Shown here one piece after another: positions 41,001 to 49,168 of a DNA stretch of 64,000 nt (the first letter of the stretch is position 1; each line of letters begins with the position of its first letter). Made by a program: the position numbers and the translations under genes. The notes beneath the pieces were generated by a model that did not search any database, had not been told where the DNA came from, and saw only the letters and a program-made list of their open reading frames with translations. Origin of the DNA: Planctomycetota bacterium (GTDB taxonomy: Bacteria > Planctomycetota > Phycisphaerae > Phycisphaerales > UBA1924). The stretch lies in assembly GCA_014584315.1 (NCBI GenBank), contig JACTNA010000018.1:248001-312000 (forward strand), written 5' to 3'.

Positions 41001-44000
41001 GTTCTTGCCGCCCTGGACGCCGAGGAACGGCCCGATGAGTCTCGGCCCCCATGCGGGGACCTGCGTGCGTCCGAGCGTGCCGGTGCGGATGTCGATGGTG
41101 TCGACGCCGACGACGTCGATGGCGACGATGTCGCCGCGGGGCGTCTCGTTGGTGATGGCCTGGAGTCGTTCGCCGCCGGACTGGACGATCTGCCAGACGT
41201 CGACCTCGACATCGCCGCGGATGCCGATGGCGGCCGCGCCGTCCGCGCCGGCGATGTTGATGCGTCCGATGGAGATGGGCGCGAGGGTCTCGCTGTTTCC
41301 GCCCTGGTCGCCGGTGGAGGTGATGAGGAGTTGACGGCCTCCGGTGAGGTCGATCTGGTCGAGCGTGGCGATGGCGACGCCCTGGGAGACGTCGATGGGG
41401 AGGTATCGGATGAGGCCGCCGACGGTGCCGTTGGGCAGGCCGAGGATTTCCACGCGGACGCGTCCGCCGCCGTCGTCGACGAGTTCGATGGGCTGGCCGC
41501 CGATGATCTCGACGCTGGAGTCGAACGTGTTGCCGACGTCGATGCGGGGGAAGTCGACGAACCTGACGTCGGATCCGGAGCCTGTCGTCGCGACGACGGC
41601 GCGCTGGTCTCCGAGCCAGATGCCGATCTCGGGGTCTGCGGGATCGAACTCGATGTCCTGGCTGATGAGCAGTCCACCGACGGTCGAGCCGGGGGGCGTG
41701 GTGAGGAGGAGCGTCCCGCCGAGGACGTGCGAACCGACACGGACCACGCCGATGCTGCCGTCGCCGCCGGCGGTGCCGGTGATGACGTTCGCGCCGAGGG
41801 GGAAGAGCCCTCGTTCGGTGTCGGAGATCTGGTCGTACCCGACCGCGCCGCGGAAGTCGAGGGTGCCGATGCGTCCCGCGACACGGAGTTCGAGCCAGAC
41901 GACGTCGCCGACGAGTCCGTCGTTCTGCGCGTCGAACGCCGGGTTGAGGCCGGTGTTGAAGCTGCCGAGATCGCCGCCGACGATGATGTCGACCGGGGCG
42001 GCGGCGGAGCCTCGCACGTCGCGTCCCGCGGTGACGTTGAAGAGGGTGCCCTTGACGCTGAAGGTCCCGCTGGCGAGGTTGTGGGAGAGGGGGTTGTCCT
42101 CGTCCACGCCGCGCGGGTTGAAGGTCTCGGTCGCGTCGGTGTCGCCGCCGTTGGCGCTGGGCCAGTAGCCGGTGCCGAACCGGAACGAGCCGACGTTGCC
42201 GTTGAGGACGGTGACGCCGTTGGAGAGGCCGGCGGGGTTGGTGCCGGTGTTGCCGTTCCCGCCGCCGGTGCGGTAGGCGCCGAGGGTGGTGGGGGTGAGG
42301 CCTGTGAGCGTGGCGGCGTAGGCGAAGCCGGTCTGGGTGTTGTCGTCGGTCGCCTGCGCGATCCCGACGCCGGAGACGACGAGGTAGTAGATGCCGGGCG
42401 AGGGCGCGTCGAAGCGGAGGAACTGGGATTCCTCGAAACTCCGGGTGAAGCGCGAGGCGACGAAGGTGCGCTGCTGCTCGTCCACGATGCGGAAGAGCAG
42501 GTCGGTGTCCACGGCGTCGACCTGGAGGATGACCGGCTGGGCGGCGTTGGAAGCGAAGGCGAAGACGTCGACCTGATCGTCGGCGTTGATGGTGTCGCCG
42601 AAGCCCAGTTCGCCGAGCACTCGCACGGCGGTGCCGATCGAGCCGATCCACTCGGCCGACATGATCGAGTCGTTGCGGTAGGTTCCCAGCCCGAACGCCG
42701 CGCTCTGGCGGTTGCCGAGCGCGAAGGGATCGCTCGCGTCGGTGAGCAGGAACGAGGCGAGCATGGCGCGCATGGTGACGCGCGGGTCGGCGTCGTCGGC
42801 GACGCCGTAGGTGTGCTCGCGCTCGACGTAGTTGAGGATCTCGTGCGGCGGGCGGTTCGCGGGGTCGTTGAGGTCGCCCAGGACCGTGGCGTCGATGACG
42901 GATCGTCCCGCGATGGCGATCTCGCCGACGGTGCGGCCGACCACGAGTTCGCCGTTGGTCTTGTAGAAGTTGTTGATGTTGAAGGGGGGCGTGTAGCCCG
43001 GGTCTGCGGCCCACATGCCGGTATCGGTGCCTGAGGTGAGGGAGCCGAGGTCGCCGGCGACGTTGATGGAGCCGACGAGGTAGCCGATGGCGAGCCGCTC
43101 GACCGCGCCGGTGAACTGCGAGGAGCCGTGCAGGATGCCGTGGATCAGGACGGAGCCGATGGAGGCGCCGTTGAGGACGAAGATGCCCTGGTCGGGTCGG
43201 CTGAAGCCGGTGGTGACGATGTTGCCCGCGGCCGCGCCGAGGGGGTTGTAGTTCTGGAGGTTCCGAACGAAGGGGGAGCCGACGATGACGGAGCCGGGGC
43301 CGGGGGGAAGCCCCTCGACGTTCAGCCCGCCGCCCGGCTCGACGTACCAGGTGTAGCCGAATGGGGCGGCGGACGACTCGAAGTCGTCGTAGAGGCCCAC
43401 GATCGAGTCGGTGATGAAGTACTCGAACGGGAACTCGTAGCGGTCGAATCCGGGTGTCGGCTCCTCGGTGGCGGTGATCTCGCCGCCGATCATGTTGAAT
43501 GAGGTGCGAGAGTCGGTGTTGCTGAAGACGATGCGTCCGATGCCGTCGTTGAAGTTGGGGATGCCGTTGGCGTCGGGATCGCTGAGGGCGAACTCCGAGT
43601 TGACAGGGATGCCGAGGCGGATGGTGTTCACCATCGCCCTGTCGTAGAGGTCGAAGAAGGACACGGACGCGCCGACGGGGCCGGTGAGCGTGGCCGAGAC
43701 GCCCACGACGCGATCGTCGATGAGTTCCGCCAGTTCGCTCGGCGGGAGGACGAACTCCATGTTGTCGAGGTACATGTTCCCCGACCCGACCGTCTCGAAT
43801 CGGACGCGGGCGAAGTTGACGTCCTGCCCCGCGAGGTTGTTGTCCAGCACGAGGCGGCCGATGCCGTTGGCGCGCTCGTTGGGGTTGGCGTTCTGGATGA
43901 GGTTCAGGAGCGAGTTGCCCTGGAAGACGTCGGTGGTGATCGAGCCGTCGTTCTCGTAGTACGAGGCGAGCAGGCGGAACTGCGAGGGCACCAGCCCGAA

Positions 44001-44507
44001 CCCGTCGGTGTCGATGATGTCCACAGAGAACGTGTCGAAGATGCCGACGTTCGGCAGGTCGAACTGCCAGAACTGGCCCCCCACCGCGACGACGCGGATC
44101 CCGAGGTCGTCCTCTTCCCCGCCGGGCATCTGCGCGATGCGGAAGTTGGTGGTCGGCGCGAAGTTGTGGAGGACGCGGATCTCGGACTGGAGGAAGGTGA
44201 AGTTCTGTGGGATGCCGCCGACGGCCTCGTCGTTGAAGTCCTCCTCGACCGTTTCAGGCTCGTCCGGCGTGTCGATGGTGATGTCGGTCGTGATGTAGGG
44301 GCGCACATACCCGAAGTGGGCGGTGACCTGGCCGAGGCCTGTGGCGGGGTTCACCACGTCGGGCGTGATGGTGAGCGTGAAGAGGAGTTTGCGCTCTTCG
44401 AGGCGCTCGCAGTCGAACTCTGGACGCCGGTCCTCGCGGCGGCGCGTCGCGCCCACGGAGCCCAGCAGCGAACGGATCGACCGGCGGATTCGACGAGAGC
44501 CCTTCAT
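35019..44507 (-). CDS. Giant surface protein with LEPR-XLL-type leader and degenerate metzincin-like end
   Basis: 3162 residues, the longest gene in the window. A basic start (MKGSRRIRRSIRSLL) leads into CERLEERKLLFTLTI, the LEPR-XLL-type leader of very large planctomycete exported proteins. Most of the chain (about 450-2350) is a long series of short beta-strand turns rich in Gly, Val, Asn and Ile (INVAGDLGSL, VNVGGAMVRSKVVAG), suggesting a beta-helix. Five GxDGxxGTxDD-type loops, likely calcium-binding, occur in its later part. About 3040-3160 resembles a metzincin protease, but the HExxHxxG zinc site reads RRVGEMLG; a DLMA turn remains. An ATCAGGAG ribosome binding site precedes the ATG. 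Adhesin or surface-layer role inferred. Confidence 0.85.
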   Translation of the reverse strand: MKGSRRIRRSIRSLLGSVGATRRREDRRPEFDCERLEERKLLFTLTITPDVVNPATGLGQVTAHFGYVRPYITTDITIDTPDEPETVEEDFNDEAVGGIPQNFTFLQSEIRVLHNFAPTTNFRIAQMPGGEEDDLGIRVVAVGGQFWQFDLPNVGIFDTFSVDIIDTDGFGLVPSQFRLLASYYENDGSITTDVFQGNSLLNLIQNANPNERANGIGRLVLDNNLAGQDVNFARVRFETVGSGNMYLDNMEFVLPPSELAELIDDRVVGVSATLTGPVGASVSFFDLYDRAMVNTIRLGIPVNSEFALSDPDANGIPNFNDGIGRIVFSNTDSRTSFNMIGGEITATEEPTPGFDRYEFPFEYFITDSIVGLYDDFESSAAPFGYTWYVEPGGGLNVEGLPPGPGSVIVGSPFVRNLQNYNPLGAAAGNIVTTGFSRPDQGIFVLNGASIGSVLIHGILHGSSQFTGAVERLAIGYLVGSINVAGDLGSLTSGTDTGMWAADPGYTPPFNINNFYKTNGELVVGRTVGEIAIAGRSVIDATVLGDLNDPANRPPHEILNYVEREHTYGVADDADPRVTMRAMLASFLLTDASDPFALGNRQSAAFGLGTYRNDSIMSAEWIGSIGTAVRVLGELGFGDTINADDQVDVFAFASNAAQPVILQVDAVDTDLLFRIVDEQQRTFVASRFTRSFEESQFLRFDAPSPGIYYLVVSGVGIAQATDDNTQTGFAYAATLTGLTPTTLGAYRTGGGNGNTGTNPAGLSNGVTVLNGNVGSFRFGTGYWPSANGGDTDATETFNPRGVDEDNPLSHNLASGTFSVKGTLFNVTAGRDVRGSAAAPVDIIVGGDLGSFNTGLNPAFDAQNDGLVGDVVWLELRVAGRIGTLDFRGAVGYDQISDTERGLFPLGANVITGTAGGDGSIGVVRVGSHVLGGTLLLTTPPGSTVGGLLISQDIEFDPADPEIGIWLGDQRAVVATTGSGSDVRFVDFPRIDVGNTFDSSVEIIGGQPIELVDDGGGRVRVEILGLPNGTVGGLIRYLPIDVSQGVAIATLDQIDLTGGRQLLITSTGDQGGNSETLAPISIGRINIAGADGAAAIGIRGDVEVDVWQIVQSGGERLQAITNETPRGDIVAIDVVGVDTIDIRTGTLGRTQVPAWGPRLIGPFLGVQGGKNTAVGGPLGIDTNSIDGDWAGALHRPVSNVNNDAGTAFLDDIGGPFDGYLNGLVARTGDVLNVNVGGSIGDVILQDENATLLNVRPNFDRSVPTGEFEGIVGVLYATIIGDVSVGMGIQNTRHSPLVTAGIFADDEIRLVTAEGGIHPGAFISAPIISANLTAGTVGPGNQLDAQGVGTVRLRGADMIDAHVSAELLDGFWLSLIYVDPILLTGTVNLIDGLDSDVFRSTIRADIINDVRLDNGFFDASILDAWTRIFRVQATGYRNSTVEGSDLEFHPAEILSGGELDRLSTFGSAGDYSDIRIDVFGWIVNEISGRNFTRVDLDVNNHIPRFNATGVIAASSFTAGNIQNLDARAIRTSEIIVSGPVTRIAATDDIYNTSFAVTGPQGQIDTITARTLFSGRVSSSGPIGTINVTEGDLAIHLVTDTSRGTVGTLSAARDLRITTDVRRSINALTAGRHIGDRNQPGMIVVRGALPTVTAGGQLYSDIRAGETIGTVTIGMVPNRPGDNLLGRGSLYAAGRIGAVNITGDFAGSVVSYSGGIGAVNILGGSFLPTASVIAHDGQIDSVVVNAGNFYGRVHADWIVLSVQVLGTEDGVFGDMGVNPFRSAATPYDAFRNQLPPGLVQATAIQGPSITAGWNIGNVLVDRGSVFEATIKADYAIGFLTIGGDLRNDELTTATGSVIAAGDSIHAVAVGGSVMDALIIAGVRDFGQDARPGGRGIANRDSTQSGFVNAVNVGGAMVRSKVVAGIWHGPDGVYGSSDDRTEPGVSYVAEVNVAGDVFESMVVSEGIAPGATAGGRLGVLGPTLPVNHANAASSLVGTPVPSGGSLDFATATNSGTIFFSGPGSVSFDSATDRVILSGTTEASSVVVTSTTGALANFDVVSTNFSSVGLLRIEATLFGDSDIYIDHYAVRIELGNDEGTGDVTIGQHLDTIIVGHFRNGTISAKNAAFINVVGEFGDADPDERGEVLIDVFTTGFVTFGGTMRGHVNVDRVAFSITLNAPMSSGVVRSGSAIGSFTAPSLTRSFVSSRDFLDAVNIAGSVVETSIMVGGDLGRDAEIGGAGDAADHATTGFAGAVNIGGSMIRSSVVAGFTRGTDGYFGTSDDSLASGRSVLAGVSVAGTIEGSNRNSESYRVGSTGDLGAVTAGGSPAGNNGNFQITNPRHTPLPIQVSSLAVIERSRVYTATLTFNQPMDSSSFSAGLSVSEVRGSGEIEIRLVEGIDYTLNYVPQSNQLEVIFERDVTERDLPQLAGVPGPGVYRFELNPENVRSSLALAPLDGNGDGTITPGERYSQDDIVGDPGDKLDAFAGPAFVPEPTTGVIRRIDFYPPVNLDIVLDDNHASDGLPTPNRPFTLRGTIGDHPDHNTNLFRFPNDTDLYRVTLQAGQILRLGAMQGAAFFAGRGLINPEGEVEGGFGPSAYVVPLPEPVGAETDATFGEAYLIKQTGVYHIIVSNVGTFASNFVPNIASAPGGVGDYNFTVEVFDDGNSGFSATANSGSAEPLVNAPAPSTFAGADGVFGTADDLTTRVIGDFTFTISSGADGTLGTADDFVTGANAAGTVTAFTDTAGRQIVNVDAAIGPAGAFGLPSNVTPDVDVYALNGGNPIAAGSRVRVTLKLNDLGADLGSRHPVTFTDYSGGVQFGIFDVTTSADIDDGLLVFSPSRFSSHGSTPGELARNGDFAYGYDANGDFFIDFVAPGRLDLSGQPAKYAVYVQGIFNTDYRLEVITEGASQITKRFQNVFIELNGGAIDWLQAGGLTTRLNSFNPAVLGFTGKAANGQTVADYITTRLVSNLQSIFGSAVADAGPDGVVGTADDVVGLDVRFSTNPNAFEFQDYSTVFLTTTVDPVTLLFNRTFDFFSEAYGFSFGSDGFNSSRTDEAVVFLPSLALLGYSPSQDGLDAIVQSITAAVGRRVGEMLGLRISGDYDPFGEQFDLMAANSVTDVPGSQGSYSLPATGRALSDAADTVLDTDFFLGRQNAGLLLGKYVRPK

Positions 44508-44917
44508 GGCGACTCCTGATCAGTCAAACAGTGGTCCGGGACCGTTCCACACGCGGGGCGACGCTCCTGCACGCCGCCCGGCGACTCCCCGCACCGCTCG
44601 GCGAGCGGCGCGGGCCGGTCGAGTCTGGCGCTCCGCCCATGCCCCCGGCCCATGCCGGAACGGTCCCCGCGCGCACCCGTGCACGCGACGGGCGGAGAGG
44701 CCACAGGCTATGCCAAACGGCGACATCGCACAACTCAGCCTTCGGGGCCGCACCCTTCGGCCGGGCGCCGACGACAAGCGGGGGTCGTCGGCCGCTCTCC
44801 CGGCGGTGCAGCAGGTCGGCGGGTCCGCGCGGACCCACGTCTGTCAGGCCCCTACGCACCCCACCATACCAGGGTTCCGCTCCCGCGCCAAGCCCCCTCC
44901 CGAAACCCGACCCGGGC
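44508..44917. other. Structured noncoding region
   Basis: 410 bases between the giant gene start and the pheA stop, both minus. It contains a 9-bp stem GCCGACGAC / GTCGTCGGC (44767-44775 and 44784-44792), a perfect 16-bp palindrome at 44821-44836, and TTCG-loop elements at 44730-44765. No known RNA family signature (RNase P, tmRNA, SRP) was found, and no T-run. It must hold the promoter of the giant gene. Confidence 0.45.
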
Positions 44918-46150
44918 CTACAGGATCCGCCTGGAGCGTGGATAACTCCCCAGCACGAACAACTCCCGGCAGTGGGTCTCGGCCTCCCTGATCGCGGCCG
45001 CCATGGCGGGGTCGTCCCGGTGGCCCTGGGCGTCGATGAAGAAGGTGTACTGCCAGTTGGTCCGGCCGCTGGGGCGCTTGTCGATGTGGGACAGGTTGAT
45101 GCCGGCCCGGTGGAAGACCCCCAGCACCTCGACCAAGGCCCCCGGCTTGTCCGCGGTGTTGAACATGATCGAGGTCTTGTCATCGCCGGACCGTTTGGCC
45201 CGGTGGCGGCTGATGACGAAGAAGCGCGTGATGTTGTTCGGGTTGTCCTCGATGCGGGCGAAGAGGGGCTTGAGGCCGTACAGGCTGCCGGCCAGTTCGG
45301 ACCCGATCGCGGCCGATCCGGGCTGGGCACCGATGGACTCCGCGATGCGGTTCTCCTCGACGGCGGTCTGGGCCGCCCGCGAGCTGCTGGCGGCGGTGAT
45401 CTGCTCGGCCTGGGGGTACTGCGTTGCCAGCCAGGTTCGGCACTGGCTGAAGACCTCGGGCTTGGAGTGGATGCGCCGGATCGCGCTCGGCTCGCAGTTG
45501 GCGAGGAGCGCATGGTGGACCGCCAACTGCACCTCGGCGTACACCCAGATATCGCCGGCGTTGCGCTGGAAGGCGTCGAGGGCCTCGACGATCCCGCCGC
45601 CGGTCGAGTTCTCGATGGGCACCAGCCCGTAGTCCACGTGCCCGCGCCGGACCTCGGTGAAGACGCCGGCGATCTCGTGCAGGTCTTCGTAGGCCACCGA
45701 CGAGCCGAACTGCCGGACGGCCGCGAGATGCGAGTAGGAGCCGGGCGGGCCGAGATACCCGATTCTCAGGGGCTGTTCGAGGGAGAAGGAGCCGCTCATC
45801 AACTCGCGGTAGACGGCCTCGATCGTGCGGCCCGAGAGCGGGCCGCGGTTGGCGCGCAGCACCCTCTCGAGGACCTCGGCCTCGCGGTGGGGCGCGTAGA
45901 TGGGGATACCGGAGCCTCGCTTCTGCCTGCCGACCTGCACGACCAGGCGAGACCGCTCGTTGAGCATCTTCACAAGCGCGGCGTCAAGGCGGTCGATCTT
46001 GCGGCGCAACTCGGCCAGTGCGGCGGTGTCGCGCGGCCGCTCACTCGCCGGCGCGGGCGTGTTCCCCTCCACGCCGGGCGACCGCTCCGACCCTTTCCGC
46101 CCGCGCGGCCGGATCTTCGCTGCCTTTTTTTTTGCCCGTTTCTTGGCCAT
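44918..46150 (-). CDS. pheA: Bifunctional chorismate mutase/prephenate dehydratase (P-protein)
   Basis: 410 residues. A basic Lys/Arg/Pro-rich extension of about 40 residues is followed by an AroQ-type chorismate mutase (about 43-120, LRRKIDRLDAALVKMLNERS). The prephenate dehydratase (about 127-310) shows IGYLGPPGSYSH, VPIENSTGGG and NITRFFVI. An ACT domain (about 318-395, NTADKPGALVEVLGVFHRAG) provides phenylalanine feedback, although the usual ESRP motif is DKRP. The enzyme converts chorismate to phenylpyruvate in phenylalanine synthesis. The start region holds a run of nine A in the coding strand. Divergent from the membrane protein at 46283. Confidence 0.94.
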   Translation of the reverse strand: MAKKRAKKKAAKIRPRGRKGSERSPGVEGNTPAPASERPRDTAALAELRRKIDRLDAALVKMLNERSRLVVQVGRQKRGSGIPIYAPHREAEVLERVLRANRGPLSGRTIEAVYRELMSGSFSLEQPLRIGYLGPPGSYSHLAAVRQFGSSVAYEDLHEIAGVFTEVRRGHVDYGLVPIENSTGGGIVEALDAFQRNAGDIWVYAEVQLAVHHALLANCEPSAIRRIHSKPEVFSQCRTWLATQYPQAEQITAASSSRAAQTAVEENRIAESIGAQPGSAAIGSELAGSLYGLKPLFARIEDNPNNITRFFVISRHRAKRSGDDKTSIMFNTADKPGALVEVLGVFHRAGINLSHIDKRPSGRTNWQYTFFIDAQGHRDDPAMAAAIREAETHCRELFVLGSYPRSRRIL

Positions 46151-46282
46151 GAGGATCGCTTCGGGCGCGCACCGCCAAAGTTCCGCCAGTCGGCACGCGT
46201 GCTATGGGGTACCCCCTTATCGGCCACCCCTGCAAGATGGTCGAGGCCGCGGGGCGAACCCCGGCGAAACAGAAGCCCGCCG

Positions 46283-47230
46283 GTGCCGAACAGTATCATC
46301 GTGCAGGGGAGAATCTCGCCGCAACTTCTTGATGCTGCCGGGCTTGCCGCCGGCGTTGACCCGCTGGCCGGGTTCGCGGACCAGGCGTCCGCGGGGCTGG
46401 GGCTGGTCGTCGCGGCGGTCGTCGGACTGGTCGGCCTCGCGCTGTGGCTCTTCGGCGCGAAACTGATGAAGCCGGCGGCGGCCTTCGTCGGGGCGGTTCT
46501 CGGTGCTACCGCCGGGTTCGCCGTTCTGGCGGGCACGGCGGGGGCCGGTGCCGAGAACCAACCACCGTTGGCCGCCGGGGTCGGCATCGGGGCGTTGCTC
46601 GGCCTCGGAGCGGCTTTGCTGCTCTACCGCATGGTGGTGGCGACGACCGCCGCGGCCACGCTCGGGGCGATCGGCGTCCTCGCGGCTGCGGCCGCGTGGG
46701 GTCCGGCCCTCGGCTCGAACATGGCGAGGCCGACGGCAGCGGTCGCGCACGCTTCCGAGGCTCAGAGTTCGCCCGCTCAAGCGAAGTTCGTGATGCTGCC
46801 GAGCGGGACGATCGTTCGGGCGAAGCCGACCGAACAGAAGTCGCAGACCGCAGCAACGGGCTTGGGGATGAGCGCGATCGGCGTGGATGGCGGGCTTGAG
46901 GGGCTTCGGAGCGCGTTCCTGGGCATGGATCCGGCGAAGCGGAGCGGGGTGCTTCTCGCGGGCATCGCGGGTGGACTGACCGGTCTGTTCATCGGGCTGG
47001 TCTGGCCGCGACGGACCTCGGCGCTGGTCAGTGCCATCGCAGGCTCGGCCCTGTGGCTCGCGGCGGTGGTCTGGATCGCCCGGACGCACGACCTGCCCGG
47101 AGCGGGCCTCGCGGAGCGCACGCCGGCCGGGTGGCTCATCACTTGGGCGTTGGTCGCGATCATCGGGTTTGCGATCCAGGGGCTGATGTCGGCGCGCACG
47201 GTGGCGTCGCCCTCCGCTCAACCGGCCTGA
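46283..47230 (+). CDS. Multi-pass membrane protein, DUF4203/TMEM198-like
   Basis: 315 residues from a GTG at 46283 (VPNSIIVQGR); a GTG at 46301 is equally possible, and neither has a strong ribosome binding site. About seven membrane helices; the first four carry Gly/Ala-rich helix-packing patterns (AAAFVGAVLGATAGFAVLAG, GIGALLGLGAALLLYRMVVA) as in the DUF4203/TMEM198 family. A polar loop at about 145-195 divides them from the last three. No transport or enzyme motif. The role is unknown. It ends 67 bases before the convergent clpX stop. Confidence 0.62.
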   Translation: MPNSIIVQGRISPQLLDAAGLAAGVDPLAGFADQASAGLGLVVAAVVGLVGLALWLFGAKLMKPAAAFVGAVLGATAGFAVLAGTAGAGAENQPPLAAGVGIGALLGLGAALLLYRMVVATTAAATLGAIGVLAAAAAWGPALGSNMARPTAAVAHASEAQSSPAQAKFVMLPSGTIVRAKPTEQKSQTAATGLGMSAIGVDGGLEGLRSAFLGMDPAKRSGVLLAGIAGGLTGLFIGLVWPRRTSALVSAIAGSALWLAAVVWIARTHDLPGAGLAERTPAGWLITWALVAIIGFAIQGLMSARTVASPSAQPA

Positions 47231-47297
47231 GCGCGGTCGCCACCCCTGCCGAGTCGCTCGCTGCGCGTCTCTTCGCCTCTGTGTGAGACTGGCTCGC

Positions 47298-48632
47298 CTA
47301 CGCCGATTCCTTGCGTGGGAGGCGCAGTTCGGCGAGCGAGGGCTTGCGTCGCACGGCGGACTCGTCGACGACGTACTCGACGCCGTCGTTGTCGAGGTCG
47401 GGCAGTTCGTAGAGCATCTCGAGCATCAGTTCTTCCATGACCGCCCGGAGCGCCCGCGCGCCGGTCTTTCGCTTGACGGCCTTCTCGGCGATGGAGCGCA
47501 GCGCGCCGTCGGTGAACGTCAGGGTGGCGCCCTCGAGCCGGAACATGTGCTGGTACTGCCGCACGAGGGCGTTGCGCGGCTCGGTCAGGATCTGCATGAG
47601 CGCCGCGACGGAGAGCGGCTCGAGCGGCGTGATGACGGGGAGACGGCCGACGAGTTCCGGGATCATCCCGAACTCGATGATGTCCTCGGTCTGGACCTTG
47701 GAGAGCACGCTGAAATCGCCGTCCTCGGTCGCGCCCACCAGCCCGGGTCCGCGGGCGTGCGCGGTGCCGAACCCGATGCGGGTCTGCCCGATGCGTCGGC
47801 GGATGATGTCTTCGAGGCCGACGAAGGTCCCGCCGCAGATGAAGAGGATGTTGCGGGTGTCGAGCTGGATGTACTGCTGCTCGGGGTGCTTGCGTCCGCC
47901 CTGGGGCGGGACGTTGGCCACGGTGCCTTCGAGCATTTTCAGGAGGGACTGCTGCACGCCCTCGCCGGAGACGTCGCGTGTGATGGAGACGTTGTGCGAG
48001 GTCTTGCCGATCTTGTCGATCTCGTCGACGTAGATGATGCCGCGCTGGGCGGCCTCGACGTCGAAGTCCGCGGCCTGGAGGAGGCGGAGGAGGAGGTTCT
48101 CGACGTCCTCGCCCACGTAGCCGGCCTCGGTGAGCGTTGTCGCGTCGCCGATGGCGAAGGGGACTTTGAGGAGACGGGCGAGCGTGCGCGCGAGCAGCGT
48201 CTTGCCGCTGCCCGTCGGCCCGATCATCATGATGTTGCTCTTCTCGATCTCGATCGTGCTCGCGTCCTCGCTCTCGGCGTGCAGCAGCCTCTTGTAGTGG
48301 TTGTGGACGGCGACGGAGAGCGACCGCTTGGCCAGTTCCTGCCCGATGACGTACTGGTCGAGGTATTCCTTGATCGCGCGGGGCGAGGGGATGTCGCTCA
48401 GCGCGCTGCTGGCGGAACTGACGCGGCGGCGCTCCTGGCGGAAGATGTTCTGGCAGAGATCGACGCAGTTGGGGCAGATGTAGACCTCGCTGGGTCCTTC
48501 GACCATCGGCCCGACCTCGCGGCTGGTCTTGCCGCAGAAGGAGCAGGTGGTGACCTTGCGTCCGCGGAATCCCCCGCTGTCGCCGTGGTCGCCCGGGCCG
48601 TGATCGCTGCCGTCGCTGCGGTTCTTTGCCAT
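47298..48632 (-). CDS. clpX: ClpX, unfoldase subunit of the Clp protease
   Basis: 444 residues. The N-terminal C4 zinc-binding domain ([14 protein letters not shown], then CPNCVDLC) dimerises and binds substrates. The AAA+ core has Walker [16 protein letters not shown] at about 135, Walker [13 protein letters not shown], and sensor and pore-loop regions. [11 protein letters not shown] sits where the IGF loop contacts ClpP. It unfolds tagged proteins and feeds them to ClpP. clpP itself is not in this window, and tig is 43 kb away, so the common tig-clpP-clpX operon is broken here. The neighbours upstream are unrelated. Confidence 0.96.
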   Translation of the reverse strand: MAKNRSDGSDHGPGDHGDSGGFRGRKVTTCSFCGKTSREVGPMVEGPSEVYICPNCVDLCQNIFRQERRRVSSASSALSDIPSPRAIKEYLDQYVIGQELAKRSLSVAVHNHYKRLLHAESEDASTIEIEKSNIMMIGPTGSGKTLLARTLARLLKVPFAIGDATTLTEAGYVGEDVENLLLRLLQAADFDVEAAQRGIIYVDEIDKIGKTSHNVSITRDVSGEGVQQSLLKMLEGTVANVPPQGGRKHPEQQYIQLDTRNILFICGGTFVGLEDIIRRRIGQTRIGFGTAHARGPGLVGATEDGDFSVLSKVQTEDIIEFGMIPELVGRLPVITPLEPLSVAALMQILTEPRNALVRQYQHMFRLEGATLTFTDGALRSIAEKAVKRKTGARALRAVMEELMLEMLYELPDLDNDGVEYVVDESAVRRKPSLAELRLPRKESA

Positions 48633-48757
48633 GAATCCCTCGCTCGGTCCGGTAAACGCACGCCCTCGGGCGGGGCAACAGGAGTCTATCGGCGTGCGCG
48701 CCCCGCGTCTCTACTCTCGCGCCGCACAAGGGCCGAGAATTTCGCGCGCGAACGCCG

Positions 48758-49141
48758 TCATTCTCGGTCCGTGGGCCTTGGCAGCGGCGCGCCGGTCAGG
48801 TCGACGCCGGGCGGGGCGCGGCGTTCGCCATCCGTTCCCCCGCGCGCGCGCGGACTCGTCTCCGGAGCGCCGCGCTCGGACGCGCCCGGTACCTCGGATC
48901 GGACCGCTCTCGAGAGGAACGCGGCGCGGGCGGCCTGGAACTCGTCCTCGCTCAGTTCGCCGCGGGCGCGCATCGTCCGCAGCGAGTCGAGCATGCCCGC
49001 CCCCTCCCCGGAGGCCGGCGCGTCCTTGGCGAGCATCCGCCGCCGGAGGGCCATGATCGCGACGCCGCCGAAGCAGAGCGCGAGGATCATCCCGGCGATG
49101 GCGATGATGAGGGTCGTGGTGTCCAGGGTCTGGGTCTGCAT
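48758..49141 (-). CDS. Single-pass membrane protein with SHOCT-like segment
   Basis: 127 residues. An N-terminal membrane helix (about 9-31, TTLIIAIAGMILALCFGGVA) is followed by a short helical motif at about 50-70 (MLDSLRTMRARGELSEDEFQ). This fits SHOCT, a C-terminal oligomerisation motif of about 30 residues. The remaining tail is Pro/Arg/Gly-rich and disordered. Function unknown; such proteins are often membrane-bound assembly or stress factors. It lies 27 bases upstream of a conserved unknown gene's stop, in the same orientation, and may share its transcript. Confidence 0.7.
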   Translation of the reverse strand: MQTQTLDTTTLIIAIAGMILALCFGGVAIMALRRRMLAKDAPASGEGAGMLDSLRTMRARGELSEDEFQAARAAFLSRAVRSEVPGASERGAPETSPRARGGTDGERRAPPGVDLTGAPLPRPTDRE

Positions 49142-49168
49142 CGGCCGCTCGCCGCCTCCACGCCGGCG

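Noticed and set aside
35988..43034. Long plus-strand open frames opposite the giant gene (for example 35988-37961 and 40014-43034)
   Set aside because: They are Asp/Val/Gly/Ala-rich antisense shadows caused by the GC-biased third codon positions of the minus-strand gene; no ribosome binding sites or domains.
44508..44917. tmRNA, RNase P RNA or SRP RNA
   Set aside because: None of the conserved core motifs could be found on either strand.
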